The notes under the pieces: generated by a model | Databases searched by the model: none | What the model was told of the DNA's origin: nothing | The model's input: the letters and a program-made list of their open reading frames with translations, nothing else | Assembly: GCA_965198655.1 (NCBI GenBank) | Contig: OZ240668.1 | Coordinates: 3,844,001-3,908,000, forward strand | DNA length: 64,000 nucleotides | Source: Lichenicola sp965198655 | Lineage (GTDB): Bacteria; Pseudomonadota; Alphaproteobacteria; Acetobacterales; Acetobacteraceae | Reading direction: 5' to 3' | Position numbers and translations under genes: made by a program | Shown: one piece after another, positions 24,984-35,379 of the stretch | How the letters are laid out: every line of letters starts with the position of its first letter | Position numbering within the stretch: the first letter of the stretch is position 1

Positions 24984-26012
24984 ATGACGCGGAGTCTGGG
25001 CGCACCTCCTGTCGCGATCTCGATCCTGCTCGCGGTTCTTCTGTTCGTGGTGTCGACGCCGTCGCGGGCACAGGGGGTGCCGCCAGCCTGGCGCGACGTG
25101 TGGGCCTTCCTGGTCGAGGACGTGTGCACGGATGGCAGCGACCATCCGATCCCGGGGACAAGTCCGCTCGATGGCGGGTGTTCCCGACCGCGCACCCTGC
25201 GCGTGGGCGAGCGGCTGCCCTACCACAAGCAGGATTGGGCGGGGAACGCGGACCAGGACGCGCATCCGGACGGCTACCAGCGGAGCGACTCGTTCCCGGT
25301 GTCGAGCACGCTCGGACCGGCGGTGGTGCAAAGCTACGACTTCGGCGACGCGCCGAGGGCGTTCGAACAGTTCGACGACGGCGATGGCGGCCAGGTCGCC
25401 TTTCTCGGCGCCGACGGCGCGTCGTTCGGCATCACCGAAGATGGCGGAGCCGGGCTCCAGTTCTTTCTCGGGCCGGACTGCACGCCGGAGAACGGCTGGC
25501 TGATCGCGGGCCGGAGCTTCGCCTCGCGAACCACCGGACAAGCGCTGGCGCGGATCACGCGCAACGCGGCCAGGTGTCCGCAGCGTCTGGGCTATGCCTT
25601 CACGCGCTGGCACGTGCAGCCCCTGGGCTACCGCGACAGTCTGCGCGGCAGGACCGGGCGCATCACCCTGTCGACCCTGGTGTCGGAGCATTTCGGCGGC
25701 AAGGACGTGGACGGCGCCGAGCACCTGGAACGCATGTACTTCACCCATGAGCTGGGCTACACGCGCTGGGAGCGCTGGCAGAACCTGTCCGTGCACGACC
25801 GGCCGCGCGACCGGCAGCAGGCCACGGAACTGGGCGCGTCGGATCGCTGCGAGCCGGAACTCGAAGCGCCCTCCGCGACGACGCGCTGGGTGATGGTCGA
25901 TTGCCGGGAATGGACGCGGATCGTGGCGCCGTACGATCCGGCCGGCGACGTGCCCGGGTTCTGGCTCGACCGGTTGCGCACCTATGCGGCGACGCGGTCG
26001 ATGTTTCCCTGA
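24984..26012 (+). CDS. Exported hypothetical protein
   Basis: The 342-residue protein starts at ATG 24984 with a clear signal peptide (about 1-30, cleavage after SRA). The mature part is rich in Trp, Asp and Arg and has at least seven Cys (for example VEDVCTDG, GGCSRP, GPDCTPENGW, ARCPQRL, RCEPEL, VDCREW), consistent with a disulfide-stabilised periplasmic or secreted protein. I recognise no family. It is not tightly linked to the IspD-like gene, with 184 nt between, and the MFS gene converges on it. Confidence 0.65.
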   Translation: MTRSLGAPPVAISILLAVLLFVVSTPSRAQGVPPAWRDVWAFLVEDVCTDGSDHPIPGTSPLDGGCSRPRTLRVGERLPYHKQDWAGNADQDAHPDGYQRSDSFPVSSTLGPAVVQSYDFGDAPRAFEQFDDGDGGQVAFLGADGASFGITEDGGAGLQFFLGPDCTPENGWLIAGRSFASRTTGQALARITRNAARCPQRLGYAFTRWHVQPLGYRDSLRGRTGRITLSTLVSEHFGGKDVDGAEHLERMYFTHELGYTRWERWQNLSVHDRPRDRQQATELGASDRCEPELEAPSATTRWVMVDCREWTRIVAPYDPAGDVPGFWLDRLRTYAATRSMFP

Positions 26013-26176
26013 CTGCGGCGGAATGCAAGCTGCCTGCGTTCGACGACGTGCCTTCGCACCTCCGATCGACCGGCAGAGCCCCACGTCAGATAATGGACAG
26101 GTCGCCAAGCGGCCGACCGGACCGGCTACGAATGGCCGTCCGGTTCGGGCTCTGGCCTTCAGCCGGAGCGAGGCCG

Positions 26177-27403
26177 TCAAGCGGCGTTGCCGGGCTGGTC
26201 CCGATCCTTCCGCTCGGTCAGGAAGCACACCAGCGCCAGGATCGGCAGGACAAGGCCGAGCTGACAGGAGGAGGTCCAGCCGCCATGGGCGAAGGACCAG
26301 GCGCCCGCGGCGGAACCGGCGGCGCCACCGCAGAAGAAGGTGGCCATGAACAGGCCGTTGAGGCGGCTGCGGCTCGCAGCGCCGAGGGCGAACAGCGCGC
26401 GCTGGCCGAGCACCAGGTGGGCGGTGACGGCGAAGTCGAGCAGCACGGCGCAGGCGCCGAGCAGGACCAGGGCGGCGGTGGGTTCGAGCCGGTGCTCCGT
26501 CAGCATGGCGACGAAGGCAAGTGCCACGCCGAGCATGGCGAGCACGGTTCCGGCACGGATCCAGCCGCGGTCGGCGGCGTGGCCGGCCAGTGGGGCCGAC
26601 ACCGCGCCACCGACGCCCACCAGGGCGAACACGGCGATCCCGGTCTGCGACAGGTGGAAGCTGCGCGCCAGGAGCAGCGGCACGGTGGTCCAGAACACGC
26701 TGAAGGCGCCGAACAGGAAGGCGTGGTAGATGGCGCGCCGGCGCAACAGCGGGGTGTGGCGGACCAGCGCGGCCATGGAAACCAGCAGGGCGGCGTAGGA
26801 CAGGTCGGGCGATGGCTGCAGGCGCGGCAACGCCAGGCGCAGCACCAGGCCGACGATGACCATGACTGCGGCGGAGATGGCGAACACCGCGTGCCAGCCC
26901 AGCAGGTCGTCGAGCAGGCTGGAGACCGGGCGGGACAGCATGATGCCCAGCATCAGGCCGCTCATGACGTTGCCGACCACGCGGCCGCGGCTCGCTTCCG
27001 GCGCGAGGTGCGCCGCGTAAGGCACCAGCACCTGCACCGCAACCGAGCCGATGCCGATGAACAGCGAGGCCAGCAGGAACGGCAACGCCGCGGTGGACAC
27101 GGACGCCGCCAGCAGCGCCAGGATGGCCACGAACAGCACCGCCAGCACCAGGCGCCTGGTCTCGACCAGGTCGCCCAGCGGCACCACCAGCAAGAGGCCG
27201 ATGCCGTAGCCGACCTGGCTCATGGTCACGATCAGCCCGGCCGAGCCGGGCGGCAGGCCGACCGCAGCGGCGATCGGGCCGACCAAAGGCTGGGCGTAGT
27301 AGATGTTGGCGACGATCAGGCCGCAGGCGGTCGCCAGCAACAGGGTCAGCCAGCGCGGCAATCCTTCCGCGGCGTCGGCGGCAAGCAGCGTGGCGCCGCT
27401 CAT
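26177..27403 (-). CDS. MFS transporter (drug/metabolite exporter type)
   Basis: The 408-residue protein has twelve predicted membrane segments. The loop 2-3 signature is GDLVETRR and the opening helix contains LIVANIYYAQPLVGPIAA, a pattern of the small-molecule exporter branch that includes YgaY/AraJ-like proteins. No substrate can be assigned. The ATG at 27403 overlaps the stop of a short upstream frame that I do not regard as a gene. Confidence 0.85.
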   Translation of the reverse strand: MSGATLLAADAAEGLPRWLTLLLATACGLIVANIYYAQPLVGPIAAAVGLPPGSAGLIVTMSQVGYGIGLLLVVPLGDLVETRRLVLAVLFVAILALLAASVSTAALPFLLASLFIGIGSVAVQVLVPYAAHLAPEASRGRVVGNVMSGLMLGIMLSRPVSSLLDDLLGWHAVFAISAAVMVIVGLVLRLALPRLQPSPDLSYAALLVSMAALVRHTPLLRRRAIYHAFLFGAFSVFWTTVPLLLARSFHLSQTGIAVFALVGVGGAVSAPLAGHAADRGWIRAGTVLAMLGVALAFVAMLTEHRLEPTAALVLLGACAVLLDFAVTAHLVLGQRALFALGAASRSRLNGLFMATFFCGGAAGSAAGAWSFAHGGWTSSCQLGLVLPILALVCFLTERKDRDQPGNAA

Positions 27404-27649
27404 TCGGTCGCAGGGGCGCGGGAAACGCGGCCGTCAGCGCGTGACGGGAGGGCAGCCGGCCGTGACTGCCCCTCGGCGGGTGCGCCGATCGGGGTGCGAT
27501 CGCCGTCGAGTGGCGCGGCAGCTCGGGCTGTCAGGAAAGGCATTGGAAGCAACCACCGCTGAGGGAGGACGACGGGAACAGGTTTATCCGGCAACCGCGA
27601 TCACGGCGGCGGCGTTCGGCGATCGACCCAGGCTGCGCAGGAGTTTCCC

Positions 27650-27811
27650 ATGGATGCTTGTCTTCGCCGCTTCCTCGCCGTCGCGATGCTGCTCGCCCTC
27701 GCCGGTTGCGGCACGGTCGGAGACATCGACACCGGGGCGATGCAGACCACCAACCGGGCGGTGGGCGCCCCGCTCAACGGCCCCGGCAACCCACCCTCGC
27801 CGCACCAATAG
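27650..27811 (+). CDS. Very small lipoprotein
   Basis: A 53-residue protein with a lipoprotein signal: positively charged start, hydrophobic stretch and lipobox LAGC, with the lipidated Cys at residue 20. The mature part is only 33 residues and Pro/Asn rich (APLNGPGNPPSPHQ). AGGAG lies 7 nt before the ATG. It resembles a second small lipoprotein at 47592 in size, composition and Pro/Asn-rich tail. Function unknown. Confidence 0.7.
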   Translation: MDACLRRFLAVAMLLALAGCGTVGDIDTGAMQTTNRAVGAPLNGPGNPPSPHQ

Positions 27812-27817
27812 GAATCT

Positions 27818-27843
27818 CGCCGGGGCGGCTGGCCGCCCCGGCG
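27818..27843. terminator. Perfect hairpin between convergent genes
   Basis: A 12-bp perfect stem (27818-27829 with 27832-27843) with a 2-nt gap at the tip separates the small lipoprotein gene from the convergent gene ending at 27862. It lacks a U-tract on both strands but could act as a bidirectional terminator. Confidence 0.45.
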
Positions 27844-27861
27844 ATGCCGGAGGGGGACCGG

Positions 27862-28107
27862 CTACTTGTTGGTGCGTCCCAGCCGGCCCGAGTTGAGGCC
27901 GCCGCTCCGGTCGACGTCGTTTGCCACGTCGCCCTCGTCGGTGTTCTCGCCCTGGATGGTCTCCGGATCGTTGCCGGTGGCCGCGAAGGCGCCCTTGGAC
28001 GCGCCGATGCCGGGGTTGCGCTCGAGGTCGTCGGGCGGACGCGGCGTGTCGGCGCCGAGATCGTCCGGACCGGCCGGTGGGGTCTTCGGGTGCTTCGATG
28101 ACGTCAT
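27862..28107 (-). CDS. Small acidic hypothetical protein
   Basis: An 81-residue hydrophilic, probably disordered protein rich in Asp, Gly, Pro and Asn (MTSSKHPKTPPAGPDDLG at the start). No signal peptide or motif is recognised. The start at 28107 is supported by AGGAG 8 nt upstream; longer in-frame extensions have no ribosome site. It ends near the hairpin at 27818-27843. Confidence 0.55.
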   Translation of the reverse strand: MTSSKHPKTPPAGPDDLGADTPRPPDDLERNPGIGASKGAFAATGNDPETIQGENTDEGDVANDVDRSGGLNSGRLGRTNK

Positions 28108-28372
28108 GGACAGGCTCCTGCTTGGGCACCATGGCTGGTGCCGCTTGTGGCGCAGTGCAACGCTCGACACCTGCCGGAAGTGCCCTGGGACGAAGCCGGC
28201 GGGCCCGCACGTCGGCGTGTGCGGCGACGGGTCCGGTGCCGGTTCAGGCCACACGGACGCGACCCTCGCCAAGCCCGTCGATGCTGGACTCTACCTCGTC
28301 GCCGACCTTCAGCGCCGCCGAGGATCACGCCTTGCGTCCCGGTGAACAGGTCATGTGCTTCGGCGCCGGCGT

Positions 28373-28404
28373 GGCCGGGTCCGGATGCGATCCCGGACCC
28401 GGCC
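28373..28404 (-). terminator. Strong hairpin after the beta-helix gene
   Basis: A perfect 12-bp stem (28373-28384 with 28393-28404) with an 8-nt loop begins 7 nt past the stop codon at 28411. No U-tract follows, so termination is probable but not certain. Confidence 0.5.
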
Positions 28405-28410
28405 GCTGGC

Positions 28411-30609
28411 CTACCAGCGGGTCCAGAGGCTGCGGTCGTTGTCGTAGACGAAGGTGACCGGGGTGGTGGGCGTGATGCCGGATGGAGCCCCCAGCACCGT
28501 GGCGGTGGTGCCGGAGCTGGAGGTGCCGCCATTCACCGTGAGCGCGCTGATGGTGCACTCGGCGGTGAGGTGGAAGGTCTGCTTGGGCCGCGGATTGGCC
28601 GGCAGCACCTCGGTCAGCGTCGCGAGCGTGGTGGAGGTCGAGGCGCAGACCAGGATCTGGCCGCCGGTGTTGTCGGTACCGGCGACGGTGGCGCCGGCGG
28701 TGGCGGCGACCGGCACCGGCGAGCCGTCGACGATGCCGCCGCTGGTCACGAGGCCGCCCTTGCAGGACAGGTTCAGGGTGCCCATCCCCACCGTGCCCGA
28801 CGTGCCGCCCGAGCCGCCCAGGCGGCAGTCGTAGTCGTTCAGGCCGAGAAAGGTGCCGTTGGCGGATGGGACGCTGTGGAAGTCGATGCTGCCGGCAAAG
28901 CCGGGGCCGACGCCCGGGATGGAGACGCCCGGCATGCCGAGCTCGAAGCCGGCACCGAAATACTGGCCGTAGGAGCCGTGGATGACGCTGTCGTGGCCGG
29001 CATCGGCGTAGAGGACGTTGTCCACGGTGACGATGTTCTCGAAGTGCGGGTTGAAGCGCGCGTCGCTGCCGGTATAGGTGTTCTGGAAGCAACTGGTGCT
29101 GCGGCTGTTGCTGGTGTTGGGCGCGCACACGTCGTTGTCGACCAGCACGTTCGGTCCTTGTGCGGAGAATCCGTAGTCGGAGCCGGCGACGCTGACGTTG
29201 CCGACGATGCTGGGCAGCCCGTCATACACTCCGGAGCCGTTGGCGCCCTGGTTGAGGACCAAGCCGTAGGCGTTGACGGTAGCGGCACCGCTGCCCTGGT
29301 AGCCGGCGGCGGGTGCGGTGATGGTGTCGCCGCTGACGTTCACCCAGTCGACGCCGTCCAGCCACTCGCCGTACCAGTTGGTGCCGGGAACGTTGTTGTC
29401 CGGATAATAGAAGTTGCCCTGGCTGAACACGGTGCCGATATTGGACACGTGCACGTTGGCGACCGAGGCGCCGCCGGATGCGGCGTGGATCGACAGCGAG
29501 CCGTTCACCTGCTGCAGGCCGGACAGCCAGGTGATGCCGGTCGACACCTCGACCCAGAACGGGCGCTCCAGCCAGACCGCCTGGATCGCGCGTCCGCTGA
29601 TGTCGAAGAAGGCGCTGCCGCCGTAGGAGGTGCAGTCCTGGCAGATGATGTTGCCATGGCCGGTGCCGCCGGAAGGCGAATCGCTGACGATCTGGAAGCC
29701 GGCGGTCTTGCTTGCACGCAGGTCGATGGCGATCGCGCGGTTGATGTAGAGGAAGTCGGGGTCGGTGAAGCGCAGGCCGACGGCCCAGGCCTGGGTGCTG
29801 CCGCTCCAGCCGGCGCGGTTGGTGAAGGCGACGTCCTCGATCACCTGGGTGGGTGCGACGTTGGACAGCACCAGCGGGATGCCCTTGATGTTGAGGGCGA
29901 CGCCGGTATTGCCGGCGCCTGCATAGGCAGTGGAGAACTTGATCCCCTTGATATACAGCGCCTGCCCGGAATAGGTGCCGTTGTGGACGATGTCGTTGCC
30001 GTTGGGGTTGGGCGCGAAGGACACGTCGAGGCCGTCGCCGGCGGAGGTCCAGACCAGCTCGGTATGCGACGTGCCCTCGCCCACCAGGGCGAAGCCGGAA
30101 TTGGCGAGCATGGAGGCGGTCAGCGTGGCGCTGAGCATGCAGGCGCCCGACGGCACCACGATCCTGACGCTGCCGTTCCGGTTGACGCCGACGCCGACGA
30201 TGCCGGCGAACTGGCCGGCGCTGGCGCCAGCCGGCAACTGGCCGGTGGCGACCGCGATCGCGGCCCGGAAGGCGGCGGTGTCGTCGGTGCTGCCGTCGCA
30301 CCTGGCGCCGTAGTCGCGCACGTTCAGGCTGTCGGAGAAGCGCGCGGCCAGCGAGCGCGAGGTCAGCGCCAGCGAGGGCAGCGGCGACGCGGCGGCGAGA
30401 CCTGCGGCCGGCAGGGCGGCGGCGGCCTGCGAGGCGATCGAGGCGAGGCTGGTGCCGCCGACGGTGGCCGCCCCGTTGAGGCTCTGGATGCTGAGGTTGC
30501 GCGCGGCCACGTCGCCGGCGCGGTTGAAGATCGGCTGGGCCCTCGCAACGCTCGTCAGCGCTGCGGTTGATATGGAAGCGATGGCAAGCGCGATTGGCAG
30601 ACGCGTCAT
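28411..30609 (-). CDS. Exported right-handed beta-helix protein (pectate-lyase-3-like)
   Basis: The 732-residue protein has a signal peptide (1-24, SVARA-QP) and then a segment of about 70 residues with Ala-rich helices. The Pectate_lyase_3 opening motif VRDYGARCDGSTDDTAAF appears near residue 98, followed by several hundred residues of Gly/Asn/Val-rich beta repeats typical of a parallel beta-helix. This fold is shared by polysaccharide lyases, phage tail spikes and appendage-like adhesins. The C-terminus (FVYDNDRSLWTRW) is aromatic. I see no lyase catalytic set I could vouch for. GGAG lies 6 nt before the ATG. Confidence 0.75.
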   Translation of the reverse strand: MTRLPIALAIASISTAALTSVARAQPIFNRAGDVAARNLSIQSLNGAATVGGTSLASIASQAAAALPAAGLAAASPLPSLALTSRSLAARFSDSLNVRDYGARCDGSTDDTAAFRAAIAVATGQLPAGASAGQFAGIVGVGVNRNGSVRIVVPSGACMLSATLTASMLANSGFALVGEGTSHTELVWTSAGDGLDVSFAPNPNGNDIVHNGTYSGQALYIKGIKFSTAYAGAGNTGVALNIKGIPLVLSNVAPTQVIEDVAFTNRAGWSGSTQAWAVGLRFTDPDFLYINRAIAIDLRASKTAGFQIVSDSPSGGTGHGNIICQDCTSYGGSAFFDISGRAIQAVWLERPFWVEVSTGITWLSGLQQVNGSLSIHAASGGASVANVHVSNIGTVFSQGNFYYPDNNVPGTNWYGEWLDGVDWVNVSGDTITAPAAGYQGSGAATVNAYGLVLNQGANGSGVYDGLPSIVGNVSVAGSDYGFSAQGPNVLVDNDVCAPNTSNSRSTSCFQNTYTGSDARFNPHFENIVTVDNVLYADAGHDSVIHGSYGQYFGAGFELGMPGVSIPGVGPGFAGSIDFHSVPSANGTFLGLNDYDCRLGGSGGTSGTVGMGTLNLSCKGGLVTSGGIVDGSPVPVAATAGATVAGTDNTGGQILVCASTSTTLATLTEVLPANPRPKQTFHLTAECTISALTVNGGTSSSGTTATVLGAPSGITPTTPVTFVYDNDRSLWTRW

Positions 30610-30757
30610 GGGATCTCCACTTCGACGACCGGATTGACCGGCGGTGGCGACATGATACGTTGGCTCAATACGTAACCGAAAAGAATTGCATCCTTGTGCC
30701 GTTTGCCTTGGATGCTGCTGCCGTTTGGCGGGATGCGGATCGGGTCCGTCCTGCCGC

Positions 30758-33133
30758 CTACGTTTCGTGGAAACGAGCGCCGGCGCGGCGGCGCAACAGG
30801 TCGGCCAGGCGATCGAAGATGTCGGGACGCGACACAACGAAGTTGCCGCGTCCGTCCACACCGCCCGCGTCGCGGTCCGGCGTGCAGTCCCGCACCTCGT
30901 CCGCGCGGTTGAACGACATCTCCGAGCTGCCTTCGAGGGCGGCCGGCGCGTCGTAGATGTGCAGGTCGGCGCGATGCTCGAGGTTCCATCGGCTCGACAG
31001 CACCAGGCCCGGGGTGTTGCAGATCCAGCGATACTTCGCGAGGGCCGCGCCGAGCGGGGCGACGAAGCAGTCGGCGCGCGAGCACCAGACCACGCTGCAC
31101 AGCGCCGAGCGGTTGACGAGGTCGACCACGCGCACCCCCGCCTCGCGTCCCGCCCCGGCGATCGCGGACGCGAGCGCGAACTCCTGGGCGAGGTCGCTGC
31201 CGGGCTCGACGTCGTCGCGTATGGCGCCGCCGCGGTCGTGCTGATCGTTCAAGCCGTCCACCACCACGGTGCAGCCCGGCACGCTGCGCGCGAGATGGCG
31301 CAGCAGGTCGGCGGCGAAGTCGGCCATGTCGTCCAGGGTGCGGTTGCCGACCCGTATCCCGAACAGGATCACCGGGCCTGCCGCCCGCGCCGCGTCGGCG
31401 GCGGCGCAGTCGTCCCGGAGCGAGAGCGTGTCGTTGCCGGCCGCCACCACCGCCGGGCCGAGCTCGGCCGGGACGCTGATGGCGGTGTAGCGGATCACGC
31501 GCTGGCCGGACCGGTAGAAGGCGGGGATGTGGGCGTCGAAGCCGTGCGCGTGGCGGGTGATGCGGCCCTCCAGCACCGGGAAGATCCGCTCCTCCGGGCC
31601 GAAGAAGGCCTGGATGACGCCGCTGCTGAACATCTGCAGCGCAGGCAGGCGCCCGTCCCGGGCGTGCCGCAGCAGGAAGGCGAGCCCGGCCAGGTCCTGC
31701 CAGACGTAGTGGCCGATGTGGATCGCGCAGGCGCCGAAGAACTGCTGCACCACGGGATCGGGAGCCAAGGCGGCGCCCGCGCCGAGCGCTGCGCGGTGCG
31801 CCAGGACGTGGCCGAGCAGGGCAGCCTGTCCCCTGGTGAAATGCCTGCAGGCGGCGGCGAGCTCGGGCGTGCGCGCCACCAGCAGGTCGGCGGCCGGGAA
31901 GTAGAGCGCTTGGTTGTAGAAATACGTGCCGGTGCAGACGACGTGGAACACCAGGCCGTTATCCTGCCGGAAGCGGTAGGCGAAGCAGTCCTGGTCGATC
32001 AGGAACGCGAAGCCGTCGCTTTCCACCAGGGCCCCGTCCACCGGCGACGGCCAGACCATCCGGTTGTCACGCAGCAGACGGTCCATCTCGGCATGGAGGC
32101 TGTGTCCCAGGGCGCGGGCCGTCGCCTCCGGGCCGAGCGGGAGCAGGCCATGCGCGACCGGCACCACGTAGGCCAGCCCCGGCGGCGGCGGCGCGTCGAG
32201 GGTCCAGACCCGGGTGTCGTCGGACTGGCCGCCTTGCTCCAGGTGCAGCGGCAACAGCGCGGCAAAGTCCGCCGACGGCAGCCGCGCCACCCCGTCCTCC
32301 GGCAGCCGCACCTCGGGCGTGCCGAGTGCCAGGCTGGTCCACAGCGCCGACAGCAGCGGGCCGGCGAGGTGGGCCAGGTGGCGCTGCCAGTGCATCGGCA
32401 GCAGGGCGGTGGCGTGGCTCACCAGCCTCCCGTCCAGGTCGACGAACCAGGTCGCTTCCTGACCGTCCCGGTGGCGCAGGATCACCGCCAGGAGCGGCGT
32501 GAACGCCGGCTCGACCGAGGCGATCGCCCAGCCGGGAAGCAGTTCCGCCAGCGCCTCCCCCGACACCAGCGGCACCATATCGCCAGGGTTGCCGATCAGG
32601 CTGCCGTTGGTATCGGGAACCGGCGTGACCAGGAGCGGCGGGACGTCCTCAAGGCTGCGCCGGAGCAGGAGCGGGTCGGGCAGCAGGGGAAGGAGGGGAT
32701 CGTCACCGAGCAGCGGGTCGAGCTCGCGCTGCGCCGCCTCGGGCAAAGCGAGATAGGCCCGTACCGCATCGGGCACCGCAACCCGGATCCGCCTGCCGGG
32801 CGCGTGCCGCAGCCACAGCCCGATCCGTTGCAGCCGGCCGGCGAACAGCCGCCGCTCGCGCTCGGAACGAGCCTGCGGCGGCGCGCAAAGCCGGCCGCTG
32901 TTCTCGACGTGCCAACAGGCGACGCTGTTGTCCTCGTGACGGAGCACCAGCACCCAGAGCGGGTCGAGCAGGGTGAACAGCGCTTCGGCCTGCCAACCGG
33001 GGTTGAAGCCGCGGACCGGGTCGGCGCCGCTCGTCAGCGGGATCGGCGCACGGCCCGGCACGAGCAGGCGCATCCCGTCGGCGTGCTGCTCGGTCGGGCG
33101 GTCGACCAGGGAAGGCAGGGTATCCAGCGTCAA
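30758..33133 (-). CDS. Large protein of unknown function with internal duplication, possible glycosyltransferase
   Basis: The 791-residue protein is not confidently recognised. The TTG at 33133 has GGAGG 7 nt upstream, better than the ATG further out at 33202. Two related segments are visible in the N-terminal half, each with PGW, then PL.VLVLRH.D or PLLAVILRHRDG, then W.V...GRL, about 150 residues apart. The C-terminal 250 residues contain ILFGIRVGNRTLDDM, VVVDGLNDQHD and FVAPLGAALAKYRWIC, which recall Rossmann-type surface-glycan glycosyltransferases. No membrane segment or signal is seen. It may be co-transcribed with the beta-helix gene 148 nt downstream. Confidence 0.55.
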   Translation of the reverse strand: MTLDTLPSLVDRPTEQHADGMRLLVPGRAPIPLTSGADPVRGFNPGWQAEALFTLLDPLWVLVLRHEDNSVACWHVENSGRLCAPPQARSERERRLFAGRLQRIGLWLRHAPGRRIRVAVPDAVRAYLALPEAAQRELDPLLGDDPLLPLLPDPLLLRRSLEDVPPLLVTPVPDTNGSLIGNPGDMVPLVSGEALAELLPGWAIASVEPAFTPLLAVILRHRDGQEATWFVDLDGRLVSHATALLPMHWQRHLAHLAGPLLSALWTSLALGTPEVRLPEDGVARLPSADFAALLPLHLEQGGQSDDTRVWTLDAPPPPGLAYVVPVAHGLLPLGPEATARALGHSLHAEMDRLLRDNRMVWPSPVDGALVESDGFAFLIDQDCFAYRFRQDNGLVFHVVCTGTYFYNQALYFPAADLLVARTPELAAACRHFTRGQAALLGHVLAHRAALGAGAALAPDPVVQQFFGACAIHIGHYVWQDLAGLAFLLRHARDGRLPALQMFSSGVIQAFFGPEERIFPVLEGRITRHAHGFDAHIPAFYRSGQRVIRYTAISVPAELGPAVVAAGNDTLSLRDDCAAADAARAAGPVILFGIRVGNRTLDDMADFAADLLRHLARSVPGCTVVVDGLNDQHDRGGAIRDDVEPGSDLAQEFALASAIAGAGREAGVRVVDLVNRSALCSVVWCSRADCFVAPLGAALAKYRWICNTPGLVLSSRWNLEHRADLHIYDAPAALEGSSEMSFNRADEVRDCTPDRDAGGVDGRGNFVVSRPDIFDRLADLLRRRAGARFHET

Positions 33134-33234
33134 CCCTTTGCCTCCACCTGACCAGGCGTTGTCGGAAACAGACTGGCATGGAGCCAGGGTCGCCCACAAC
33201 ACGAGCCGCGTCGGCCATCAAACCCACTGGAGGC

Positions 33235-33345
33235 AAGGCCAGGGCTCTGCCCTGGACCCGCTGGGGCCGCAGGCCCCTTTACTTTAAGAATTGGGTTTGA
33301 AGGGCTCCGCCCTTCATGGGGTCCAGGGGCGACGCCCCTGGCCTT
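33235..33345 (-). repeat. Dispersed palindromic repeat, copy B
   Basis: Inverted relative to copy A. It shows the same hairpins (CCAGGGGCG/CGCCCCTGG, AAGGGCG/CGCCCTT) and outer GGCCAGG/CCTGGCC ends but lacks the long GACCGAGCTGCG tail. It lies between the nucleotidase gene and the large unknown gene, both on the minus strand. Confidence 0.85.
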
Positions 33346-33373
33346 CCGTCCACCAAGGTTCTTAAACGGCCCC

Positions 33374-35236
<1,863 letters not shown>

Positions 35237-35379
35237 GGCCGGTTCCGCCGCCGCCCACCGGCGGCGGCCGGGGCGCCCAGGCATCCGACCTCCACCCGAC
35301 GCGTCGCGTTCATCGGCATCATGACCCTTCTCATTTCCGCAACGACCCGGCGTCAAACGATCCGGTCGGTTCCGGACCG

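Noticed and set aside
27404..27594. Short frame upstream of the MFS gene overlapping its start codon
   Set aside because: The 64-codon product is Pro/Arg-rich without domain or ribosome site; the ATGA overlap seems fortuitous.
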